Origin: Myxococcota bacterium
GTDB taxonomy: Bacteria > Myxococcota_A > Polyangia > HGW-17 > JAJRWW01
Reading direction: 5' to 3'
DNA length: 20,865 nt
Assembly: GCA_024276595.1 (NCBI GenBank)
Contig: JAJRWW010000110.1
Span: forward strand, 1 to 20,865
Position numbers and translations under genes: made by a program
Shown: one piece after another, positions 14,662 to 20,865 of the stretch
How the letters are laid out: every line of letters begins with the position of its first letter
How positions within the stretch are numbered: position 1 is the first letter of the stretch
Notes under the pieces: model-generated
Database searches by the model: none
Told to the model about the DNA's origin: nothing
Seen by the model: the letters and a program-made list of their open reading frames with translations, nothing else

Positions 14662-15425
14662 GGCTCCCGCTTCGAGCGCGAGGCGCCCTCATGTGCCCAG
14701 CGCTTCTCCTGGCCGCGGGTGCTCTATTGGGGGCGGCCTGCGCCGGTCCTCCTCGGCTGCGGCCGGTGTCGCCGAAGAGATCGGCGCTTATCCTGGCTCG
14801 CTGCCGCGCAGAGTTCGCGCGGGGCGCCTGGCAGGTGGTGCACTCCATCGAGTTTCGCCTCCCGCTGGGGCGACGGTCGGCTCTCATTGGCGTGGCCACG
14901 GGGGACACTGACACCGACACCCTGCGCCTTGTGGCCCTGGCCCCGGAGGGGTTGACCCTGCTGGACGTCACCAGCCGCGGGCCCGCGCTCACGGTGGTCC
15001 GGTCGGTTCCTCCCTTTGACGGCCGGGCGCTGGTGGAGGCCATGGTGCGGGACGTGCGGCTGATGCTGATGCCTCCACCCGGGGCCGGGCTGGCCGGGCT
15101 GCTCGGCTCTTCGACAGAGGCCTGCCGATACGGCTCGCATGGAGGTGAGATGGTTTACGTGCTGCCCCGCGGGAGGAGGGGGCTGGAGATCCGGCGCTAC
15201 GACGAGGGGGGGCGCCTCTCGCGCACGGTGACAGGCAGCGGCTCCCGGAAGGGGCCCTTTGCCCGCCGTGTGCAGCTTAGGGCCCACGGGGGGGTTGGCT
15301 ATGGTCTGACGCTGCGCCTACTGCGGGTCACTCGCCCCGGTGGTAGATCTCCCGCTGCCGCCCGGCCCCCCGCTGCCGCTCGCCCCCCCGCTGCCGCTCG
15401 CCCCCCCGCTGCCGCCCGGCCCTGA
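14658..15425 (+). CDS. DUF3261-like outer-membrane lipoprotein with repeat tail
   Basis: A 255-residue lipoprotein in the position and of the type of the DUF3261 lipoprotein that accompanies LolA in aryl-polyene loci. Beginning at the GTG that overlaps the LolA-like stop gives a basic n-region (Arg2, Arg6, Arg8), a hydrophobic core and Cys28 in LLGAAC. The internal ATG at 14691 would remove the basic residues, so the GTG is preferred. Residues about 60-125 hold a domain with LRLVALAPEGLTLLDV and ALVEAMVRDVRLMLMPP. Residues about 155-235 include GEMVYVLPRGRRGLEIRRYDEG and YGLTLRLLRV. The last ~25 residues are a Pro-Ala-Ala-Ala-Arg-Pro hexapeptide repeat, antisense to the end of the PlsC-like gene. 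The assignment rests on context plus general resemblance. It is presumably an outer-membrane partner for pigment-lipid insertion. Confidence 0.75.
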   Translation: MRLPLRARGALMCPALLLAAGALLGAACAGPPRLRPVSPKRSALILARCRAEFARGAWQVVHSIEFRLPLGRRSALIGVATGDTDTDTLRLVALAPEGLTLLDVTSRGPALTVVRSVPPFDGRALVEAMVRDVRLMLMPPPGAGLAGLLGSSTEACRYGSHGGEMVYVLPRGRRGLEIRRYDEGGRLSRTVTGSGSRKGPFARRVQLRAHGGVGYGLTLRLLRVTRPGGRSPAAARPPAAARPPAAARPPAAARP

Positions 15426-16184
15426 TCCGTTCAGAGCGGCCGTGAACTCCTCGCGGGACCGGCGAGCCAGCGCGGCCGGGGAGGCCTGCTGCACGGTTTG
15501 GGAGTCCAGCGAGCCCAGGCGGGTCAGCTCGATTCGTTGGGGGACGCAGGTGCGAAAGAGCAGGCGACCTGGGACAAAGACACTTCCCGTGCCAGTGATG
15601 AGCACCTGCTCCACCGGGGCTCCGAGGAGGCGGGCCAGCTTGAATGCTCCGGGCTTGAACAGGGCCACCGAGCCGTCGCGGGTCCGGGAGCCCTCCGGGA
15701 ACACGAAGATCACCCCGCCATCCTCCAGGAGCTTTGCCATGTGCTCCACCCGCCCCAGCATCCTGTCGCCCCTGGCCGCGGAGGGGCCCATGTAGCCCGA
15801 GGCGTCCAGGATCCAGCCGAACACCGGGACCCGGAAGAAGACCGGCTTGACGATGGTGGACTGGCGCCGAAAGATGGACACGAGCAAGATGGGGTCCAGG
15901 TAGGACTGGTGGTTGCACACCAGCACGGCGGAGCGCAGCCGCCGCACCTCGGGAGATATCTCCAGCTTCACCGCCGGGGCCAGCAGCCTCAGCAAGCCGA
16001 AGAAGCCCGAGAAAAACAGTGAGTTTATTCGCTGCACGGCGGCCGCCCTGTGCCAGGGCAGGAGCAGGGCGACAAGATACACGGGCAGGAAGACGAAGAG
16101 AAAGACCAGGCAAAAGTACAGCCACAGCAGCAGGGTGACCAGAGCGTCCACTGGCAGGGACAGGAGCCGGGGGAGCCGGGCCAT
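15318..16184 (-). CDS. PlsC-like 1-acyl-glycerol-3-phosphate acyltransferase
   Basis: A 288-residue membrane acyltransferase of the PlsC/LPLAT family, which adds the second acyl chain to lysophosphatidate or acylates a related lipid. Two N-terminal hydrophobic segments (about 13-43) anchor it. The catalytic HX4D motif is NHQSYLD with His92 and Asp97, and FPEGSRT is at 162-168. A KPGAFKLARLLGAPV segment follows near 177-191. The core is normal. The last ~35 residues are a Gly/Ser-rich repeat that PlsC proteins normally lack, and that part overlaps the convergent DUF3261-like gene by 108 bases. It starts 4 bases after the ketosynthase stop and ends the minus-strand operon. With PlsY and the acyl kinase it completes a possible acyl-phosphate route to phosphatidate. 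An alternative is acylation of another pigment-lipid hydroxyl, as suggested for acyltransferases in related loci. Confidence 0.92.
   Translation of the reverse strand: MARLPRLLSLPVDALVTLLLWLYFCLVFLFVFLPVYLVALLLPWHRAAAVQRINSLFFSGFFGLLRLLAPAVKLEISPEVRRLRSAVLVCNHQSYLDPILLVSIFRRQSTIVKPVFFRVPVFGWILDASGYMGPSAARGDRMLGRVEHMAKLLEDGGVIFVFPEGSRTRDGSVALFKPGAFKLARLLGAPVEQVLITGTGSVFVPGRLLFRTCVPQRIELTRLGSLDSQTVQQASPAALARRSREEFTAALNGSGPGGSGGASGSGGASGSGGPGGSGRSTTGASDPQ
15351..15422. repeat. Four 18-bp tandem repeats in overlapping convergent gene ends
   Basis: Four consecutive 18-bp units in an A-B-B-A order: A is cccgctgccgcccggccc and B is cccgctgccgctcgcccc. On the plus strand each unit encodes Pro-Ala-Ala-Ala-Arg-Pro at the end of the DUF3261-like lipoprotein. 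On the minus strand they encode Gly/Ser-rich hexapeptides (GPGGSG, GASGSG) near the end of the PlsC-like protein. Both proteins therefore change together if the copy number changes. Confidence 0.93.
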
Positions 16185-16188
16185 GGGC

Positions 16189-17418
16189 TCAGTCGAAGCG
16201 GCGGTACATGAGGCAGGTGTTCACGCCGCCAAAGGCGAAGTTCTGGACGCTCACAACCCGCAGGTCCATCTCGGCCACCTGGGTGACGTGGTTGACCATG
16301 GCGCAGCGGGGATCCACCTCGTCGAGGTTCAGCGAGCGGGTGACCACCCCGCGCTTCATCATGTGGAGCAGCAGCACTGTCTCGATGCCGCCGCAGGCGC
16401 CCATGGTGTGGCCCATGTACCCCTTGAGGGCCAGCACCGGCGTGCTCCCGCCGTACACATCGGCGATGGCCCTGGCCTCCACCACGTCGCCCATGGGCGT
16501 GGCGGTGGCGTGGGCGCTCACCAGGTCCACGTCGTCCGGGCTGAGCCGGGCGTCCTCGATGCCCATCAAGAGGGTGCGGCGCACCCCTGCGGCGTTGGGC
16601 AGGATCATGTCGCCCCCGTTGTTGGAGCAGCCAAAGCCGATGACCTCGGCAAGGATCTGGGCGCCCCTGCGGCGGGCGTGCTCCAGCTCCTCCAGCACCA
16701 GCGCGGAGGCTCCCTCCCCCACCACGAGCCCGTCTCGCTGGACATCGAAGGGGCGCGGGGTGCTCTCGGGCCGGTCGTTCCAGCGGGTGGAGCAGGCCAG
16801 CAGGCTGTCGAAGACCGCCACGGTGGTGGTGTCGTACTCGTCGGCTCCGCCGCAGACCATGGCCTCCTGGCGGCCAAAGCGGATCGCCTCGTAGCCGAAG
16901 CCAATGGCCTGGGCGCTGGTGGTGCACGCGGTGCCCGAGGAGATCACGCGGCCGGTGATGCCGAACAGGCGTGTAATGTTCACAGCGGTGGTGTGGACCA
17001 TGGACTTGAGGTAGTCCGTGGCGCCGATACGGCGGAGGCCGCCCTCCCGGCCGAGGATCAGGTACAGGTCTCGCTGCACCGTGGGGCTGCCGTGGGTGGA
17101 GCCGTAGGCCACCCCCACGCGCCCGGAGGTGAGCACATCCTCGGTCAGGCCCGACTGCGCCAGGGCCTCGGTGGCCACCTGGCAGGCGTAGAAGCTCACA
17201 GGGCCCATGGTCTTGCGGTTCCGGCGGGGGAAGTCGTACTCGATCTCCTCGTCAACGGTTCCAAAGACGCCGCAGTGCACCTGCCTGGCCAGCAGGTCGT
17301 CCGACCGGATGGGGCGCACACCGGAGACACCTCCCAGGAGGTTGTCCATGATCCGATCCTCGGTGCGACCGATGGGGGTTATGGCGGCGGCACCTGTGAT
17401 GACTACTCTTCTGTTCAT
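16189..17418 (-). CDS. Beta-ketoacyl-ACP synthase, FabF-like (third in operon)
   Basis: Condensing enzyme of 409 residues that elongates acyl chains with malonyl-ACP. All catalytic residues are present: Cys165 in SSGTACTTSAQAIGFG, His303 in SAHATATPMGD (canonical HGTGT changed to HATAT), Lys332 in ALKGYMGHT, His337, and a C-terminal NFAFGGVN loop. Presence of the cysteine argues against a chain-length-factor role. The ATG at 17418 gives the conserved beginning MNRRVVITG; starts further upstream overlap the ACP and add an unrelated leader. No strong Shine-Dalgarno is seen, and the ACP stop is only 10 bases upstream, so it is probably read through from it. The G-to-A changes around the histidine and the TACTT nucleophile context make this the most divergent of the three ketosynthases, perhaps with a separate priming or final-elongation role. 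Confidence 0.94.
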   Translation of the reverse strand: MNRRVVITGAAAITPIGRTEDRIMDNLLGGVSGVRPIRSDDLLARQVHCGVFGTVDEEIEYDFPRRNRKTMGPVSFYACQVATEALAQSGLTEDVLTSGRVGVAYGSTHGSPTVQRDLYLILGREGGLRRIGATDYLKSMVHTTAVNITRLFGITGRVISSGTACTTSAQAIGFGYEAIRFGRQEAMVCGGADEYDTTTVAVFDSLLACSTRWNDRPESTPRPFDVQRDGLVVGEGASALVLEELEHARRRGAQILAEVIGFGCSNNGGDMILPNAAGVRRTLLMGIEDARLSPDDVDLVSAHATATPMGDVVEARAIADVYGGSTPVLALKGYMGHTMGACGGIETVLLLHMMKRGVVTRSLNLDEVDPRCAMVNHVTQVAEMDLRVVSVQNFAFGGVNTCLMYRRFD

Positions 17419-17428
17419 GGCCGTCGGG

Positions 17429-17677
17429 TCAGGTCTGCTGCATGCGCAGAACGTACTCTTCAATGTCCCGCAGGGTCCGAATGTCCATCGCCTGCTTCTT
17501 CTCGTCTTGGGTCAGCTCGCGGCCCAGGAAGGTCTCCAGCTCCGACAGGAGCTCGATGGCGTCGATGCTGTCGAAGTCGTAGGTTTCCCGAAGGTTCTCG
17601 TCCAGGCCCGGATTGTCGATCTCGAAGCGAGTCTTGAAAACGTCCAGTAGCAGCTCGTGAATTGTTTGTCGAGACAT
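17429..17677 (-). CDS. Acyl carrier protein
   Basis: An 82-residue ACP that carries the growing chain on phosphopantetheine. The attachment serine is Ser37 in DFDSIDAIELL (canonical DSLD/DSID). The remainder fits a four-helix ACP with an acidic helix II (ELLSELETFLGREL). Start: the ATG at 17677 has GAGGAGG three bases upstream; a TTG four codons earlier lies within that ribosome site and is rejected. It sits between the MaoC-type dehydratase (45-base gap) and a ketosynthase (10-base gap). The locus PPTase is the natural activating enzyme. Related aryl-polyene loci usually encode two ACPs; a second, if present, lies outside this window. Confidence 0.94.
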   Translation of the reverse strand: MSRQTIHELLLDVFKTRFEIDNPGLDENLRETYDFDSIDAIELLSELETFLGRELTQDEKKQAMDIRTLRDIEEYVLRMQQT

Positions 17678-17680
17678 GGG

Positions 17681-17687
17681 CCTCCTC
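17681..17687 (-). promoter_or_regulatory. Strong ribosome binding site of the ACP gene
   Basis: Minus-strand GAGGAGG ends three bases before the ATG at 17677. It fixes the ACP start and suggests high translation relative to the coupled enzymes around it, as expected for a carrier protein. Confidence 0.7.
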
Positions 17688-17722
17688 AATCGGTCGCCGT
17701 AACGGACGCGAAAATGCGACAG

Positions 17723-18721
17723 TCACGCAGGATGCGTCAAAACCTGGGTGGATGCAAGCGACCGGGGTGTTGTCGTCTCCATCCGGTAGCGTCCGGTCAG
17801 AAAAACGGTCCCCTCCTCGGGGTCCACCAGGCGGACGCTCTGACCGCGGACCTGGCAGAGGGCTTTGCCCGGGAGGGGGACGGGAGCGCGGAACCGCAGC
17901 CGAAGCCGCCGCAAGGAGTCGAAGAGCCTGCCCCCCACGTGCCTGACGAGGGCGTGGGCCACCACGGCCTTGATGCAGAATCCATGGGCGATGGGGTGCT
18001 TCAGGCCAAAGATCCGACTGGTCCAGGGGCTCAGGTGGATGGGGTTCAGGTCGCCGGTGAGGCAGCCGTAGCGCCGGCCCAGGTTTGCGGGCAGGTCCAC
18101 ACGCCTGATGGTCTCCCATTGGCTGTCTCGGGGGTTGGCCGTCATGGGCTGGTTGGAGGCACTCTCCACGGCACCCCCGGTGCCCACGTACAACAGCGAC
18201 TGCATGCGCGAAAGGAGCTCCCCGGCCACCTCGCAGTCCGCCCGCACCGACAAAAGCGCCCTGGTGGGGTCGCGCTGGATCCGCTCCACGTACACCCTGG
18301 AGCGGATGGTCTCGCCAGGCATGGTGGGGCGAAATATCTCCAGGTCGTTTCGCACGTGCAGCGTGCCGAAGAGGCTGAAGCCGAGCTCAGGGCAGGTGAG
18401 CAGGTCCACGTAGGCCGCCAGGCTCCAGGTCAGAAAATACAGAGGGGGCAGGGGTCCGACCTCGGACCTGGCCAGGTCCTGGCCGTCGGTGAGCTCCAGG
18501 TAGGCTCCCACGTCGGCCCTGCGCCGGGGATCGGAGATCACCAGGCGCTGGGGGACGTCGCCCGCGTCTCCGGCCACCACGGGGAGGCCCCTGGCAGAGA
18601 TCCAGGCGGACCTGAGCAGGGCTCGCCCCAGGGGCCAGGCGGAGCGGAGGAGGTTGGGGCAGCCGGGGAGGTCCCTGACACCCCAAGGGCTCCAGGATCT
18701 GCTCGATCTTTGCTGGCTCAT
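17723..18721 (-). CDS. MaoC-type double-hotdog dehydratase
   Basis: Expected to dehydrate 3-hydroxyacyl-ACP to a trans-2-enoyl chain, or to hydrate the reverse, supplying the double bonds of a polyene. At 332 residues it is the length of a two-hotdog enzyme. The C-terminal half carries the hydratase-2/MaoC motif YGCLTGDLNPIHLSPW at about 218-233 with the catalytic pair Asp224/His229, then FGLKHPIAHGFCIK. The N-terminal half (about 85-185) looks like a non-catalytic hotdog (GTLHVRNDLEIFRPTMPGE). Start: the ATG at 18721 overlaps the thioesterase stop as ATGA; the longer frame upstream is an out-of-frame read of that gene and is rejected. It is the only dehydratase in the window. MaoC is not the FabZ-like type I would first expect in such loci. 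Confidence 0.88.
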   Translation of the reverse strand: MSQQRSSRSWSPWGVRDLPGCPNLLRSAWPLGRALLRSAWISARGLPVVAGDAGDVPQRLVISDPRRRADVGAYLELTDGQDLARSEVGPLPPLYFLTWSLAAYVDLLTCPELGFSLFGTLHVRNDLEIFRPTMPGETIRSRVYVERIQRDPTRALLSVRADCEVAGELLSRMQSLLYVGTGGAVESASNQPMTANPRDSQWETIRRVDLPANLGRRYGCLTGDLNPIHLSPWTSRIFGLKHPIAHGFCIKAVVAHALVRHVGGRLFDSLRRLRLRFRAPVPLPGKALCQVRGQSVRLVDPEEGTVFLTGRYRMETTTPRSLASTQVLTHPA

Positions 18722-19194
18722 GGAGGGAAGCTCTTCCACGCCTTGACTGTTGCAGGATCCACTGCCACCGGCACCCCTCGCTCGTTGGCGGCGCAGTGCT
18801 GGGTGAATCCCCGGCAGATGCGCTCGCCGGAGACGGCGTGGGTGATCACGTACTCGAACTTCACGCGCACCCTCTCCAGGTCCGTGGGTCTGGTGTGGAT
18901 CCACATCTCGTCGTCGTACACCAGGGGCGCAAAGAACCGCAGCCCCAGCTCCACGACGGGGTAGACATAGCCGGAGGCCTCCACCTGGGCGTACGGGTAG
19001 CCCACGTCCCGCATGAAAGAGGCGCGGCCCTTTTCAAAGTAGCGAAAGTAGTTGGAGTGGTAGACCACCCCGGAGCGGTCCGTGTCCGCGTACAGGACTC
19101 GGTGGCGGACCCGGTGGTAGATCTGCCCGGTGGTGCTGTCTCGGGCGTAGCGGTCGTCCTCGCACGGTACTGGGTCGAAAGGGGGCGGTCGCAT
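18718..19194 (-). CDS. YbgC/4HBT-type acyl thioesterase (second)
   Basis: A hotdog thioesterase of 158 residues from the ATG at 19194. The motif YADTDRSGVVYHSNYFRYFEKGR at about 35-57 is a near-perfect YbgC signature with the candidate catalytic aspartate in DTD (37-39). A VYPVVELGLRFFAPLVYDD segment follows. The first ~25 residues form an acidic/Pro extension. Start choice: ATG 19194 lies one base after the ketosynthase stop with a GGAG about 8 bases upstream; a GTG at 19206 inside the ketosynthase gene is possible. It is coupled by ATGA to the MaoC gene. Role: release or editing of the ACP-bound chain. It is clearly a different sequence from the thioesterase at 6252-6704, so the locus has two. 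Which one releases the final product cannot be told. Confidence 0.9.
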   Translation of the reverse strand: MRPPPFDPVPCEDDRYARDSTTGQIYHRVRHRVLYADTDRSGVVYHSNYFRYFEKGRASFMRDVGYPYAQVEASGYVYPVVELGLRFFAPLVYDDEMWIHTRPTDLERVRVKFEYVITHAVSGERICRGFTQHCAANERGVPVAVDPATVKAWKSFPP

Positions 19195-19195
19195 T

Positions 19196-20461
19196 CTATG
19201 CTCCACGAAAGACGATGCAGCAGTTTGTCCCCCCGAAGCCGAAGGAGTCTGACAGGGCCAGCTCCACCTGGCAGGCGCGGGACTCGTTCGGTACCACGTC
19301 CAGGTCGTCCAGGTTCGGGTCCGGTATGTTGTTTATCGTTGGCAGCAGCACTCCCTTCCGCATGGACTCCACCGTCAGCACCGCCTCGATGGCGGCCGAG
19401 GCTCCGAGGGTGTGGCCGAGCTGGGACTTGTTGGAGGAGACCGGGAGCTGAGGGAGCAGATCCCCGAAGACCTCGCGCAGGCACTGGGCCTCCGCCTGAT
19501 CCCCCTTCGGAGTGGAGGTGCCGTGGGCGTTCACGTAGTCTATGTCCTGCGGCGCAAGGTCCGCGTCCTCGATGGCCATGCGCATGGACCGCACGATGGT
19601 CTCGGGGTTGGGCTTGGTGAAGTGGTAGGCGTCCGAGGTCCAGCCCACTCCCAGCACCTCGGCCAGGGGATGCAGGCCGTGGGCGGTCACCGCGTCCTCG
19701 GCGGCCAGCACGAGCGCTGCCGCGCCCTCGGCCAGCACGAAGCCGCGCCGGTCCTCCGAGAAGGGGCGGGAGGCCTGCGCCCAGTCCCCGTGGGCGCGGT
19801 CCTGGGGGCGGATCTTGATGGTGGCGTTCATGTTGGCAAAGCCCAGTACGATCTCGGGCACCACCGGCATCTCTGCGCCCCCGGCCAGCACGAAGTCCAC
19901 GTCCCCGCGGCTGATGAGTCGCGCCCCAATGCCGATGGCGTGGTTGCCCGAGGCGCAGGCCCCCTGGGGGGAGAGGCTCAGACCAGTGAAGCCGCAGAGG
20001 ATCCCGGCCTTGCCCCCGGGGAGGTTTCCGCAGAGGTTGGGCAAAAGAAAGGGGCTGATGCGATGCCCGCGGCCCGACTCCAGCGCCAGGGTGGCCGCGC
20101 GCATTGCGTCGGAGCCGTTCAAGGCGGAGCCGATCATGCAGGCGGTGCGCGGGCCGGTGATGTCGTTCATCTCCAGGCCTGCGTGGGCCAGGGCGTCTCG
20201 GCACACGTGCATGGTGAGGTGTACGAACTGGGCGTTCCAGTTGTGGGCGTCCTTGGCGGAGGCGAAGTCCAGGTCCTCCGGAGCCCAGCCGGGGATCTCT
20301 CCCACCACGTTGCACTGGGTGTCCACCTCGCAGCGGGTAATTGGCCCGAACCCAGCATCCCCGGCCACAGCGCGCTTCCATGTGGTGGCGAGGTCCATGC
20401 CGAGGGGCGTGGCTGCGGCGAGCCCGACTACGTAAACTCTGCGGTCAAGCGGTGGTCGCAT
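19196..20461 (-). CDS. Beta-ketoacyl-ACP synthase, FabF-like (second in operon)
   Basis: A complete 421-residue ketosynthase. Catalytic Cys169 is in PQGACASGNHAIG, His313 in NAHGTSTPKGD, and Lys345 and His350 in SSNKSQLGHTLGA; the C-terminal SDSFGFGGTN is intact. It should catalyse decarboxylative condensation of malonyl-ACP. The N-terminal MRPPLDRRVYVVGLAAATPLG is normal. Some regions differ from housekeeping FabF, including the segment FASAKDAHNWNAQFVHLTM near 66-84. It begins 25 bases after the stop of the preceding ketosynthase gene, with only a weak ribosome site, and its stop is one base from the thioesterase ATG. Adjacent KS genes of this type are typical of aryl-polyene loci. It may act as a heterodimer with the partial neighbour. 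Confidence 0.95.
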   Translation of the reverse strand: MRPPLDRRVYVVGLAAATPLGMDLATTWKRAVAGDAGFGPITRCEVDTQCNVVGEIPGWAPEDLDFASAKDAHNWNAQFVHLTMHVCRDALAHAGLEMNDITGPRTACMIGSALNGSDAMRAATLALESGRGHRISPFLLPNLCGNLPGGKAGILCGFTGLSLSPQGACASGNHAIGIGARLISRGDVDFVLAGGAEMPVVPEIVLGFANMNATIKIRPQDRAHGDWAQASRPFSEDRRGFVLAEGAAALVLAAEDAVTAHGLHPLAEVLGVGWTSDAYHFTKPNPETIVRSMRMAIEDADLAPQDIDYVNAHGTSTPKGDQAEAQCLREVFGDLLPQLPVSSNKSQLGHTLGASAAIEAVLTVESMRKGVLLPTINNIPDPNLDDLDVVPNESRACQVELALSDSFGFGGTNCCIVFRGA

Positions 20462-20486
20462 GTCTCATACCATGTGCGGGCGGCAC

Positions 20487-20865
20487 CTAGGCCAGCCTTC
20501 GGAATACCACGCAGGCGTTGCACCCACCGAAGCCGAAGGCGTTCTTCAGCAGGTGCTCCTGCTCACAGGAGATGGTCTCTGGGGTTACTGTGTCCAGCTC
20601 GAGCTCGGGGTCGAGATCCAGGTTGATCGTGGGCAGCAGCTTGCCCCGAGCCATCCCCTCGAGGCCGAGCACCGACTCCACCGCGCTGGATGCGCCCATG
20701 GCGTGGCCCATGAGGGACTTGTTGGCGGTGACGGGGGGCACCACGCTGGCGAACACCTCGTTGATGGCCCGTGCCTCCACCGCGTCCCCCACCCGGGTGG
20801 ATGCGGCGTGGGCGTTGATGGCGTCCACGTCCTCTGGGCCGATGCCCGCGTGAGCGACGGCCTCG
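20487..20865 (-). CDS. Beta-ketoacyl-ACP synthase, C-terminal part (cut by window edge)
   Basis: The frame runs off the right edge, so only the last 125 or so residues are visible; the start lies beyond 20865. The visible sequence begins EAVAHAGIGPEDVDAINAH and contains the ketosynthase histidine in NAHAASTRVGD, the Lys/His pair in ANKSLMGHAMGAS, and a C-terminal NAFGFGGCNACVVF. The nucleophile region is not in the window, so whether this is an active KS or a chain-length-factor-like partner cannot be judged. HGTGT appears as HAAST. It is the first visible gene of the minus-strand operon and is followed 25 bases later by the next ketosynthase. Confidence 0.93.
   Translation of the reverse strand, partial: EAVAHAGIGPEDVDAINAHAASTRVGDAVEARAINEVFASVVPPVTANKSLMGHAMGASSAVESVLGLEGMARGKLLPTINLDLDPELELDTVTPETISCEQEHLLKNAFGFGGCNACVVFRRLA

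Noticed and set aside
15913..17637. 574-codon plus-strand open frame
   Set aside because: Antisense to the ketosynthase and ACP genes, His/Gly/Ala-rich, no motif; the minus-strand genes have full catalytic signatures.
1..20865. CRISPR arrays, tRNA/rRNA genes, insertion sequences, prophage or defence genes
   Set aside because: No direct-repeat/spacer pattern, cloverleaf, transposase motif or terminal inverted repeats were seen; the only repeats are the two coding 18-bp tandem arrays.

Overview
The window is a very GC-rich bacterial segment (GC content judged by eye, not measured). Genes are tightly packed, GTG starts are common and Shine-Dalgarno sites are purine-rich. Lipoproteins, a LolA-like carrier, an LpxL-like acyltransferase and an RND/MMPL exporter point to a Gram-negative host. 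A deltaproteobacterium/myxobacterium-type host is my best guess, not proven. Almost the whole window looks like one biosynthetic locus of the aryl-polyene (APE) / xanthomonadin / flexirubin-related type II fatty-acid/polyketide class. The signature set is several FabF-like ketosynthases, an ACP, a FabG-like reductase, a dehydratase, hotdog thioesterases, an acyl ligase, a GT2 glycosyltransferase, an LpxL-like acyltransferase, an MMPL exporter, a methyltransferase, a LolA-like protein and a DUF3261-like lipoprotein. No aromatic ammonia lyase is visible, so an aryl starter is not proven from this window.

Layout: (1) 283-4049, + strand: beta-propeller-like lipoprotein, AMP-forming acyl ligase, malonyl-CoA:ACP transacylase. 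(2) 4063-6063, - strand: lipoprotein with a Pro/Thr repeat tail, phosphopantetheinyl transferase, PlsY-like acyl-phosphate:G3P acyltransferase. (3) 6252-15425, + strand: YbgC-like thioesterase, single-chain DAK2+DegV (FakA-FakB-like) acyl kinase, GT2, MMPL exporter fused to a methyltransferase, LpxL-like acyltransferase, FabG, LolA-like protein, DUF3261-like lipoprotein. Five junctions in this operon are 4-base ATGA/GTGA overlaps. (4) 20865-15318, - strand: ketosynthase (cut by the window edge), second ketosynthase, second YbgC-like thioesterase, MaoC-type dehydratase, ACP, third ketosynthase, PlsC-like acyltransferase. Operons 3 and 4 converge and overlap tail to tail by 108 bases inside an 18-bp tandem repeat.

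How the genes may work together: the PPTase activates the ACP, the transacylase loads malonate, and the KS/FabG/MaoC set builds an unsaturated chain. A thioesterase releases a free acid. The most interesting inference is what follows. The thioesterase is translationally coupled to a complete fatty-acid-kinase-like fusion, and the same locus carries PlsY and PlsC. Together these spell out free acid -> acyl-phosphate -> lysophosphatidate -> phosphatidate. The locus may therefore place its own polyene chain onto glycerol-3-phosphate to make a dedicated pigment phospholipid or glycolipid, then decorate it (GT2, methyltransferase, LpxL-like) and export it to the outer membrane (MMPL, LolA-like, lipoproteins). 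This is an inference from gene content and coupling and has not been demonstrated.
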